DNA of 64,000 nt from Burkholderia catarinensis. Its GTDB lineage: Bacteria > Pseudomonadota > Gammaproteobacteria > Burkholderiales > Burkholderiaceae. The notes beneath the pieces are model-generated. The model worked only from the letters and a program-made list of their open reading frames with translations. It did not search any database and was not told the DNA's origin. Where the stretch lies: contig NZ_MDEQ02000023.1 in NCBI RefSeq assembly GCF_001883705.2, forward strand, positions 1-64,000, read 5' to 3'. Position numbers and translations under genes: made by a program. Each line of letters starts with the position of its first letter. The first letter of the stretch is position 1. Of the stretch, positions 27,158 through 34,103 are shown piece by piece.

Positions 27158-28027
27158 ATGTTTGTTGCAATCGGGTGGATCGTCGTGATCGGGTCCGTGA
27201 TCGGAAGTTTTGTCGGCGTCGGCGGCCATTTGCCGGCCTTGCTGCAACCGTTCGAGCTGCTGTGCATTTTCGGCGCCGCGCTGGGCGCATTCGTCGTCAG
27301 CAATCCGGTCACGACGCTGAAGAAGACGCTCAAGAGCCTGCCCACCTGTTTCAAGGGCGGCGGCTATACGAAGCAGCAATACGTCGAATTGATCGCCCTC
27401 TTGTACGAACTCCTGCAGAAGGCGCGCAAGGACGGCATCATGTCGCTCGAGGCCGACGTCGATGCGCCCGAACAAAGCCCGCTGTTCCAGAAGTATTCGC
27501 ATGTGCTCGGAGATCATCACCTGCTCGACTTCATCGTCGATTACTTGCGGATGATGTCGGGCGGAAACGTGAATGTGCTGGAGATGCAGGATCTGATGGA
27601 TGAAGAACTGCATACGCATCATGCGGAGGCGTCGGTCGCGGCCAATGCGATCCAGAAGATGGCGGACGGCCTGCCGGCGTTCGGCATCGTCGCCGCGGTG
27701 ATGGGTGTCGTGCATACGATGGGCTCGGTCGGCGCGCCGCCCGCCGTGCTCGGCAAGATGATCGCCGGCGCGCTCGTCGGCACGTTCCTCGGCATCCTGC
27801 TCGCCTATGGCTTCGTCGGTCCGCTCGCCGACCTGCTCAATGCGAAGGGCCGCGCCGCGGCCAAGCCGTTTCAGTGCGTGAAGGCCGTGCTGCTCGCATC
27901 GATGAGCGGCTACGCGCCGTCGGTTGCGGTGGAATTCGGCCGCAAGGTCCTGTTCACGGCCGATCGCCCGAGCTTCAAGGAGCTCGACGAGGCCGTCCGC
28001 GCGACGAAGTCGCCCAAGGCAGCGTAA
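27158..28027 (+). CDS. motA: flagellar motor stator protein MotA
   Basis: A 289-aa inner-membrane protein with four TM segments (two near the N terminus, two at about 165-215). The cytoplasmic loop carries Arg90 and Glu98 (KARKDGIMSLE) at the same numbers as in E. coli MotA, where they contact FliG. The TM3 and TM4 prolines are visible in GLPAFGIVAAVMG and YGFVGPLADLL. With MotB it forms the proton channel that drives flagellar rotation. An AGAGG site precedes the ATG and motB follows after 10 bp. No other flagellar gene is in the window. Confidence 0.95.
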   Translation: MFVAIGWIVVIGSVIGSFVGVGGHLPALLQPFELLCIFGAALGAFVVSNPVTTLKKTLKSLPTCFKGGGYTKQQYVELIALLYELLQKARKDGIMSLEADVDAPEQSPLFQKYSHVLGDHHLLDFIVDYLRMMSGGNVNVLEMQDLMDEELHTHHAEASVAANAIQKMADGLPAFGIVAAVMGVVHTMGSVGAPPAVLGKMIAGALVGTFLGILLAYGFVGPLADLLNAKGRAAAKPFQCVKAVLLASMSGYAPSVAVEFGRKVLFTADRPSFKELDEAVRATKSPKAA

Positions 28028-28037
28028 CGGAGACGCC

Positions 28038-28994
28038 ATGGCCGACAGTCGCTCCAACCCGTCGAAACCGTCCGTGCCGTCCTCGCTCGTCGTCGTGCGT
28101 CGCAAGAAAGGCGACGACCATGACGCCCACCACGGCGGTGCATGGAAAATCGCCTACGCCGATTTCGTCACGGCGATGATGGCGTTCTTCCTGTTGATGT
28201 GGCTGCTCGGCTCGCTCTCCAAGTACGACAAGCAGGGTATCGAAGACTATTTCAACACGCCGCTGTCGACGCTCCTGTCCGGCGGGAAAGACGCGGACGC
28301 GCCGCGTCCGAGCATCGTGCAAGGCGGCGGCCGCGACATGTCGGACCCGACGCCGGCGGTCGACAGGAAGGCGCAACCGTCGCCGGCCGACGCGCCCGCG
28401 GCGCTCGCCGGCGCCGTGGATACGCAAAAGCTCGAACGCCTGAAGGCGAAGCTGACCGCCGCGATTGCGCAAAGTCCGTCATTGCGCGCCTACCAGGACC
28501 AGATCCGGATCGCGATCACCAACGAGGGCTTGCGCATCGAGATCGTCGATTCGCTCAAGCGTCCGATGTTCGCGTCGGGCAGTTCGCAGCCCGAAAGCTA
28601 TGCCACCGCGATTCTCACGCAGGTCGGCGCGGCCCTCGACGATGTCGAGAACCGCGTGTCGATCGCGGGGCACACCGACTCGACGCCGTATCCCGACGGC
28701 CCGACCGGCTATTCGAACTGGGAACTCTCCAGCGATCGGGCGAACGCCGCGCGGCGCGCGCTGGTCGCCGGCGGGTTGCGGGAAGCAAAGCTGCTCCAGG
28801 TGCGGGGGCTCGCGGATGTGCTGCCGCTCGACAAGAACGTGGCGGACGAGCCGACCAATCGCCGCATCAGCATCCTCGTCATGAACAATACCGCCGAGCA
28901 GGCGTTCTTTCGCGACGGCGGCCGGACGACCGTGGACGAGACACCCGGCATCCGGGCCGCCGTCTCGCCGGCGGCGGCCATGCGGCCGCACTAG
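28038..28994 (+). CDS. motB: flagellar motor stator protein MotB
   Basis: 318 aa. A basic N terminus precedes a single TM helix (ADFVTAMMAFFLLMWLLGSL) with the essential proton-binding Asp42. Then come a plug/linker with the Pro/Ala-rich AQPSPADAPAAL and a C-terminal OmpA-like peptidoglycan-binding domain (IAGHTDSTPY and NWELSSDRANAARRAL, near 215-245). It anchors the stator to the cell wall. It is 10 bp downstream of motA. A terminator that is a near copy of the one upstream of motA follows. Confidence 0.95.
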   Translation: MADSRSNPSKPSVPSSLVVVRRKKGDDHDAHHGGAWKIAYADFVTAMMAFFLLMWLLGSLSKYDKQGIEDYFNTPLSTLLSGGKDADAPRPSIVQGGGRDMSDPTPAVDRKAQPSPADAPAALAGAVDTQKLERLKAKLTAAIAQSPSLRAYQDQIRIAITNEGLRIEIVDSLKRPMFASGSSQPESYATAILTQVGAALDDVENRVSIAGHTDSTPYPDGPTGYSNWELSSDRANAARRALVAGGLREAKLLQVRGLADVLPLDKNVADEPTNRRISILVMNNTAEQAFFRDGGRTTVDETPGIRAAVSPAAAMRPH

Positions 28995-29032
28995 ACTCGA
29001 TCGACTGACGAGCGCGGCCGTTCAGGCCGTTG

Positions 29033-29068
29033 GCGACACCGTGCCAGGTGGGACGGTGTCGTTTTTTT
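29033..29068 (+). terminator. rho-independent terminator after motB, copy 2 of a repeated element
   Basis: Stem gcgacaccgt (29033-29042) with acggtgtcgt (29053-29062) followed by a seven-T run. It is 83% identical over 72 bp to the element at 26651-26722, with compensating changes in the stem. Confidence 0.88.
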
Positions 29069-29342
29069 GCGTGTCGGCTATGCATACGTTGCCGCCACGG
29101 GCCACATCGGTCCGCTGGCGGTCATGCACGCACATGCGATGCCCGATGCATTCCGGGCGGCGCTGGCGCTGGCCGTCGCAGGCGAGGCAACGCAGGTCTC
29201 CGCGTTCGTTCACGGGACGAGCGACGCACTGGCGATCGCGGCCAGCCAAGGCATGCGATTCACGCTGCCGATGGTGACGATGTCCACGCACGACTGCGGC
29301 GACAGGACGCGCTATCTTCCGAAGAATCCGGGCTTCATGTAA
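29069..29342 (+). pseudogene. C-terminal fragment of a GNAT-like acetyltransferase
   Basis: About 90 codons open directly after the motB terminator and read VGYAYVAATGHIGPLAV, ALALAVAGEATQVSAFVHG, ASQGMRFTLPMVTMS and finally RYLPKNPGFM. The order strand, GHIGPLAV, helix, FRFTLP-like strand and PxNPGFM end is that of the C-terminal half of a GNAT N-acetyltransferase. The N-terminal half and any proper start are missing: the only in-frame start is a TTG inside the terminator's T run. It therefore looks like a gene truncated where the terminator copy now stands. Confidence 0.55.
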
Positions 29343-29465
29343 GGCCGCTTCGGGCAGCGGCACGGCGGGCTGAACCAGCCGCGCCGGATGCCGGGGCCGC
29401 AGGGCACGGCGGCCCCGCCTGGTCGACCTGGTTTTCCTCGGCAGCCCGGCACGCCTGCAGCGCCG

Positions 29466-29870
29466 TCACCGTCGATGTGCCGCCGCTTCGGCCGCCGTAT
29501 CGTGATACTCGGTAAACGTCGCGACCTTCCCGCTTTCGATCGTGAACAGGTGCACCCAGTCGTCCTCGTACGTGCGTCCGGTCGAATGGACACGCCAGCG
29601 CTGCGTGCCGAGCGCGACGACCCGGTTGTCGCTGGCGATGAACTCGAGCGGCTCGAACCGTTCCGCGGTCTGCGTCGACGCAAGCGCAGCGAAGAACGCC
29701 GCGACCTCCTGCGGCCCGTGTCTTCTGCCGACGAACGGAACGACGTCGGCCGGCCCCGGGATGAACCAGTCGACGCTTTCGGACAGCGTCTGCAGCACGC
29801 CGTCAATATCGGCCCTGCCGAACGCCGCGTACGCCTGCTGCACCAGTTGCACGTTGCTTTGCTCGCTCAT
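29466..29870 (-). CDS. SnoaL/NTF2-like family protein
   Basis: 134 aa, one NTF2-like cone fold. The pattern VQLVQQAYAAFGRADIDGVL, then VDWFIPGPADVVPFVGRRHG and the C-terminal WVHLFTIESGKVATFTEYHDT is typical of SnoaL-like proteins, a family containing ketosteroid-isomerase-type enzymes and many proteins of unknown substrate. GGGAGG precedes the ATG. It stands alone between the acetyltransferase fragment and the ModE locus. Confidence 0.85.
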   Translation of the reverse strand: MSEQSNVQLVQQAYAAFGRADIDGVLQTLSESVDWFIPGPADVVPFVGRRHGPQEVAAFFAALASTQTAERFEPLEFIASDNRVVALGTQRWRVHSTGRTYEDDWVHLFTIESGKVATFTEYHDTAAEAAAHRR

Positions 29871-30017
29871 CGCGCCCTCCCGTCATTGCCGGTTCGCCGC
29901 GCTGCGGCGCGGAGTTCGGGCCGCAGACAATTCAGCATAGTCGAACCGTGGGGCGGCACGCAGGGGTTCACGAGCAATCGGGCAGCGTGGATTTGGTATG
30001 AGCAAACCGCGGCCCCG

Positions 30018-30242
30018 CTATCCTGCCGCCACGATGACGTGCGCCTGAATATTGCCGACCACCGGCCCGTCGCCATGGCGGGCGACAATGGCCTCGGTCG
30101 CCCGGTCCATCGCCAGCTCAAGCAAGCCGGCATTGCGCACGGCGATTTCATCGTGCAGCGGCGTTCCCAGGCAATAAGCGGTGGCGACATCGCGTGCCGA
30201 CGCCGCGCGACTCGCTTTCTCGCGCGTCGCGATGTCGATCAA
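30018..30242 (-). CDS. possible small protein divergent from the ModE locus
   Basis: 74 aa starting at TTG: it contains ATREKASRAASARDVATAYC, LGTPLHDEIAVRNAGLLELA and ends VVGNIQAHVIVAAG. Composition and codon use look like a real soluble protein, but no family was recognised and no ribosome site is clear. It starts 29 bp from ModE-box A, on the other side from the gene at 30320, so it could share that control. It may also be the 3' part of a lost gene. Confidence 0.4.
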   Translation of the reverse strand: MIDIATREKASRAASARDVATAYCLGTPLHDEIAVRNAGLLELAMDRATEAIVARHGDGPVVGNIQAHVIVAAG

Positions 30243-30270
30243 AATCCGCGAAGCATGTTCGCCGCGCCAT

Positions 30271-30294
30271 CGTTATATCCCATAGAATATATTG
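30271..30294. promoter_or_regulatory. ModE-box-like site A
   Basis: cgttatat-cccataga-atatattg, an 8-8-8 arrangement. The left half is identical to that of the E. coli modA operator (CGTTATAT-N8-ACATAACG, from memory). It ends 25 bp before the ATG at 30320. Confidence 0.6.
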
Positions 30295-30319
30295 CTATCT
30301 GTACCACCGGAGACACGCC

Positions 30320-30817
30320 ATGCCTCACACGCCGACGGACCGCGCCCCGCTGCGAGTCGCACGCGCCCAGGCGCCGACGCTGACACTCACGCGCAAGATC
30401 AGCACGCTCAGGCCGTTGCCGAACGACGGGCGCGCGCAGCAGGTCACCGACGTCGTCGATGCGTTCCGGCGCCTGCGCGGCAGCGTCATCCGTTTCGTCC
30501 GGGTGTTCTCTGTAGCGACGGACGAAACGCTGTCCGCGCTGAGCCTGCGCGAACTGCTGGCGACGCTCGAAAGCGATGCGCGTGCCGCCCGCTTCACGCG
30601 CCTGTCCGACCTCGAACGCGCGATTGGGCAGGCGCGCGCCCTCGAGCGCACGCGCGACGACGTGTTTTCAGATGCGTTCAGCAACGACCCGGCCGCGATG
30701 CGCGATGCGGCGGCCGCGCTGGAGCGGGTCGACGTGCTGCTGGTCGGGCTGTGCGTCGAACACGTGATCGAACGCCACACGCCCGCATCGCGCCCGGAAT
30801 CCGCCGCGCTCTGCTGA
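30320..30817 (+). CDS. hypothetical protein with a ModE-box promoter
   Basis: 165 aa, soluble, mostly helical by composition. Stretches include DVVDAFRRLRGSVIRFVRVF and LRELLATLESDARAARFTRL, with two C-terminal cysteines (Cys152 region GLCVEHVIE, and the final Cys165). No domain was recognised. A CCGGAGAC site precedes the ATG. ModE-box A lies immediately upstream and ModE-box B between this gene and the next, so it is probably molybdate- or ModE-regulated. Function unknown. Confidence 0.68.
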   Translation: MPHTPTDRAPLRVARAQAPTLTLTRKISTLRPLPNDGRAQQVTDVVDAFRRLRGSVIRFVRVFSVATDETLSALSLRELLATLESDARAARFTRLSDLERAIGQARALERTRDDVFSDAFSNDPAAMRDAAAALERVDVLLVGLCVEHVIERHTPASRPESAALC

Positions 30818-30850
30818 CCCGCGAGCCGGGCGCTTCCCCGACATTTCTAC

Positions 30851-30874
30851 CGTTATATTCCGTGGTATATTTCG
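30851..30874. promoter_or_regulatory. ModE-box-like site B
   Basis: cgttatat-tccgtggt-atatttcg, the same 8-8-8 arrangement as sites A and C. It ends 52 bp before the start of the DUF2325 gene. Confidence 0.6.
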
Positions 30875-30926
30875 CGAATCTTTCGCGCATCCGTCTCCGG
30901 GCCGTCAGCGCCGGATCGAGGTCAAC

Positions 30927-32273
30927 ATGCACGCTCCGCCCTTTCGCCTTGCCCGCACGGCGGATCTCTCGTCGTCCGGCGGTCATACCCCCGCTGCAAC
31001 CGGCATGCGGATCGATGCATGCTGCGCGCCGTCCCGCGCGCAACAGGCCGCGCTGAAGCGCCGCGCGCGCCTGTCCGAACTCGATTCGCACCTGCACTGC
31101 TCGATCATCGGCACCTGCCTGACCACGCATGAACTGCGCAAGCTCGTGCCGAAATTCGCCGATCTCGACCGCCAGCGCGCAACCGACCTCGAAATCCACC
31201 ATGCGGCCGTCGAACTCGCGATCGACGGCACGGCTGGCGCGAAAGCGTTGCACAAGGCGCTCGACGAGCGCTATGCCGGGGCGATACGCGCGTTCGAAAA
31301 CGCAAAGGACGCGGACGAACTCCTCGCGCGCTGGAAAGAAGCGCTGAAGAACGGCGACATTCCGCCCGCGTACTGGGCGCTGATGACGCATCCGCGCGCG
31401 ACGATGGGCGTGCGCCAGGCCGCGTTCGGCGACCTGCACATGCTGTCGCACCTGGTCGGCGCGGCCAATCGCGCCGATATCCGGCGGCTGGTCGCGCTGG
31501 AGGAAGAGAACGCGGTGCTGCACGCGAAGATCGAACGGCAGCAGGCGCGCCTGCACGAGATGAGCGTGGAGCGCGATGCCGCACTGAAGGAGCGCGACGC
31601 ATGCATCGCGCGTCAGCACGCACAGCCGACGAGCGCCGAAAGCGTGTTGCGCGATGAAGTGCACGAACTGCGCGAAGCGCTGGCCGCGCGCGACGAACGC
31701 GTTGCACTGCACACGAGCCGTCGCGAGGCGGCGGAACAGCGGATCGCCGCCGAACAGGCGAGTGCCCGCGCAATGCGTGCGCGGCTCGACGACCTGATGG
31801 CGATGGTGAAGACGCTGCGCGCGGAAGCGAGCGCGATCGAACAGGCGGTGCAGGCGTCGACGGACGATCCCGCCGCGCCCGTGGCGGAGTCGCTGTCGAT
31901 GCTGCAGCGCAAGCGCGTTGTTTATGTCGGCGGGCGGCCCGGTTCGAACCGCGCGATCCGGCGGATCGTCGAAGCCGCGGGCGGCGACGTGACGCTGCAC
32001 GACGGCGGCATCGAGGATCGCAAGGGCCTGCTGGCCGCTGCGCTACCGGGCGCGCACATGGTCGTGTTCCCGGTCGACTGCATCGACCACGATTCGATGA
32101 ACCTGCTCAAGCGCATCTGCGAACGCCATCACATCGCGTATTACCCGCTGCGGACCGCCAGCGTCGCCAGCTTCGTCGAACTGATCGGGCGGCTCGATGC
32201 GCAAGCGCGCGAGGTCATGCCGGCGGATGCGTCCACGGGCGACACGCCGCGCTTCTGCCTGCGGCACGGCTAG
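30927..32273 (+). CDS. DUF2325 domain-containing protein
   Basis: 448 aa. The C-terminal DUF2325 domain (about 330-430) begins RKRVVYVGGRPGSNRAIRRI and continues with AHMVVFPVDCIDHDSMNLLK and TASVASFVELIGRL; the GGRPGSN loop suggests a Rossmann-like fold. The middle (about 195-320) is a long charged coiled coil (ALEEENAVLHAKIERQQARL onward). The N-terminal third is helical, with two Cys-His elements near DSHLHCSIIGTCLTTHEL that could bind metal. The family has no settled function. GAGG precedes the ATG. ModE-box B is upstream and modE lies tail-to-tail with it, 23 bp away. Confidence 0.8.
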   Translation: MHAPPFRLARTADLSSSGGHTPAATGMRIDACCAPSRAQQAALKRRARLSELDSHLHCSIIGTCLTTHELRKLVPKFADLDRQRATDLEIHHAAVELAIDGTAGAKALHKALDERYAGAIRAFENAKDADELLARWKEALKNGDIPPAYWALMTHPRATMGVRQAAFGDLHMLSHLVGAANRADIRRLVALEEENAVLHAKIERQQARLHEMSVERDAALKERDACIARQHAQPTSAESVLRDEVHELREALAARDERVALHTSRREAAEQRIAAEQASARAMRARLDDLMAMVKTLRAEASAIEQAVQASTDDPAAPVAESLSMLQRKRVVYVGGRPGSNRAIRRIVEAAGGDVTLHDGGIEDRKGLLAAALPGAHMVVFPVDCIDHDSMNLLKRICERHHIAYYPLRTASVASFVELIGRLDAQAREVMPADASTGDTPRFCLRHG

Positions 32274-32296
32274 GGCCTGTTCCCGCAACGATCCTG

Positions 32297-32662
32297 TTAG
32301 CGGCGCACCATTTTAGTGAGCGCGGCAATTTCGTCGGCGCAGGCCGCGTAAGCACGCGCCTCGATTCCGCGATAGAGGCGGATGATCTCCTCGCCGACCG
32401 GCGTGAGCACGCTGCCGCCGCCGCTCTGCCCGCCATGCTCGGACACCGTCGCCGGCGACTTCAGCGAGCGGTTCAGCTCGTCCATCAGCAGCCACGCGCG
32501 CCGGTACGACATCTCCAGGCTGCGCGCCGCCGCCGAAATCGAACCGTGCTCGCGCACCGCTTCGAGCAGCGCGACCTTGCCCGGGCCGAGCGCGATCGTG
32601 TCGGCCTGCTGGATGCGCATCCTGAACCGCACCTCTGGCTTGGGGTGTGCCGAAGTCTTCAT
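32297..32662 (-). CDS. modE: ModE-type regulator, DNA-binding domain only
   Basis: 121 aa. It consists of the LysR-like winged helix of ModE: LGPGKVALLEAVREHGSISA, then AARSLEMSYRRAWLLMDELN and a C-terminal helix. EHGGQSGGGSVLTPVGEEII is the typical ModE wing. The molybdate-binding Mop/TOBE domains of E. coli ModE are absent, as in single-domain ModE proteins. The ATG at 32662 is preferred to a TTG at 32692. Three sites matching the ModE operator layout are within 3 kb, which supports this as their regulator. Confidence 0.85.
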   Translation of the reverse strand: MKTSAHPKPEVRFRMRIQQADTIALGPGKVALLEAVREHGSISAAARSLEMSYRRAWLLMDELNRSLKSPATVSEHGGQSGGGSVLTPVGEEIIRLYRGIEARAYAACADEIAALTKMVRR

Positions 32663-32738
32663 GTTGTCTGGCCGGTTAAACGATGCGGGCAAGCATACAC
32701 GATGGCCGGCGCGGCGAACGCCCGCAGCAAGCGCCAGC

Positions 32739-33230
32739 TCAGACCTCGAGCACGCGCGCGACGATGCCGGCCAGCCGCTTCACATGGCGCGGCGCGGGCA
32801 GGATATCGGCGCCCGAGAACAGCAGCGGCGCGCCGTCGTCGATCGACAGCGGCGCATCACCGCATTCGAACGCGACGATCACGTGTTCGCCGACGGGCGT
32901 GTTGAACAGCTCGTGCCAGGAAAACGCGACCGCATAGCCGTCGTGCGCATGCGCGATGAACACCATGCGCTTGAAGTCGCCCGGCGCGTCGTTGCGCAGC
33001 CCGGCCGCATCGAGCAGATCCTTCAGCCGCGCGCCGCGATACGGCGCGACCGCGCGGATGAAGCGGTTCGTCGTGAAGCAGCGCAAGTCGAACGGCTCGG
33101 CGGTCGCGCTTGCGTGCCGGCGCAGATCGTCGAGCGTCACCGTCATCGGCCGCACGAATGCGCCCGTCAGCGTGATCGAACCTGCCGCCACCTGATGCGC
33201 CGAAGGCGCCGCCGTCCCTGCCATCTCCAT
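32739..33230 (-). CDS. molybdopterin-dependent oxidoreductase-like (SUOX-fold) protein
   Basis: 163 aa, one sulfite-oxidase/YedY-type molybdopterin domain. GSITLTGAFVRPMTVTLDDL opens it, FDLRCFTTNRFIRAVAPYRG carries the cysteine at the Mo-ligand position (Cys50), LKDLLDAAGL and AHDGYAVAFSWHELF are the usual core, and LLFSGADILPAPRHVKRLAG ends it. It has no signal peptide and is shorter than YedY, so enzyme activity is uncertain. ModE-box C lies 38 bp upstream of the start, fitting a Mo-linked role. It is upstream of modE on the same strand, 76 bp away. Confidence 0.82.
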   Translation of the reverse strand: MEMAGTAAPSAHQVAAGSITLTGAFVRPMTVTLDDLRRHASATAEPFDLRCFTTNRFIRAVAPYRGARLKDLLDAAGLRNDAPGDFKRMVFIAHAHDGYAVAFSWHELFNTPVGEHVIVAFECGDAPLSIDDGAPLLFSGADILPAPRHVKRLAGIVARVLEV

Positions 33231-33268
33231 CGCCCGCCTCCGTGACGGCCCGCCGGTCGGCGCGCCTT

Positions 33269-33292
33269 CGTTGTATCGGTGGATATATTACG
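33269..33292. promoter_or_regulatory. ModE-box-like site C
   Basis: cgttgtat-cggtggat-atattacg, again 8-8-8, and the most nearly palindromic of the three. It lies 38 bp upstream of the molybdopterin-protein gene on the minus strand. Confidence 0.6.
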
Positions 33293-33370
33293 CCGGGAAA
33301 AGTCCGGCCGGCAGCATGCGCGTCGCATGGGCGGCATGACGGCGGCCGATCGTACCCGCGCCGCCCGGCG

Positions 33371-33664
33371 CTACGACAGCACGATGTTCTTGATGACCTT
33401 CCTGATGCTCCTGAAGCTGTCGACCGATTCCGCCTTCTGGTCCGTCACCAGTGCGCCGATGCGCGCCGGCTCGCGGAAGCTGATCCGGCTGTTCGTGCCG
33501 AGCTTGCTGAAATCGGCCAGGATCGCCACGTCCGCCGCGTTGCTCACCATCGCGCGCGCCACTTCGGATTCCATCCGGTTGTAGTTCGTCGCGCCGCGGA
33601 CGTGATCGACGCCGACCGGCGACAGCAGCGCGAGATCGGCGCGGTAGCTGATGGTGCCGATCAT
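33371..33664 (-). pseudogene. C-terminal remnant of a DeoR family regulator
   Basis: 97 codons from MIGTISYRADLALLSPVGVD to the stop at 33371. The stretch YNRMESEVARAMVSNAADVA followed by ILADFSKLGTNSRISF is the hallmark end of the DeoR effector domain. The N-terminal helix-turn-helix and half of the sensor domain are missing, and nothing like them occurs in the 130 bp upstream. It is a truncated gene and cannot bind DNA as a DeoR protein would. Confidence 0.65.
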
Positions 33665-33799
33665 GAATCATGCGGATCCGGTCGCGACCAATCCCGACTC
33701 GAGGCTTTCGCAAGCGGCGGGCACGCGCGGATGGCCTGTCATGAAGTTGTTCTGATTCGGGCGATATTCTCTGCTGTCCATTTCATGTCTGGAGGGGTA

Positions 33800-34060
33800 A
33801 TGAGATACGGAACACGCAGCAACCATCCCGATCAATCAGCAATCCGATTCGAATCGGATCGAAAGCCTTTCGTCACGCCGCCACGGCCGGAAAGCGCCTT
33901 TCCGCACTGGCGCGGCGTCTTCATGATCGCACTCCTGTGCACGCTGGCCGCTTGCGGCGATGGCGACTCGGGCACCGCGGCCAACGTGGCGGCCGCGCGT
34001 GCGGCCGCACCGGGTTCGGCGTCCACGCCCGTCCTGCACTGCGCGAGCGCGTGCCACTGA
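33800..34060 (+). CDS. small lipoprotein upstream of phospholipase C
   Basis: Up to 86 aa from an ATG at 33800 with a GGAGGGG site close to it. A short hydrophobic segment leads to a lipobox (CTLAAC) and the mature GDGDSGTAANVAAARAAAP, ending in LHCASACH. The hydrophobic segment starts about 40 residues in, so translation may instead begin at the ATG at 33923, giving a 45-aa lipoprotein precursor. It lies 43 bp upstream of the phospholipase gene on the same strand. Function unknown. Confidence 0.55.
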   Translation: MRYGTRSNHPDQSAIRFESDRKPFVTPPRPESAFPHWRGVFMIALLCTLAACGDGDSGTAANVAAARAAAPGSASTPVLHCASACH

Positions 34061-34103
34061 CCGACGCAGGCCCCAGGCCAGCCATCCAAGACAGAGAGCG
34101 ATC

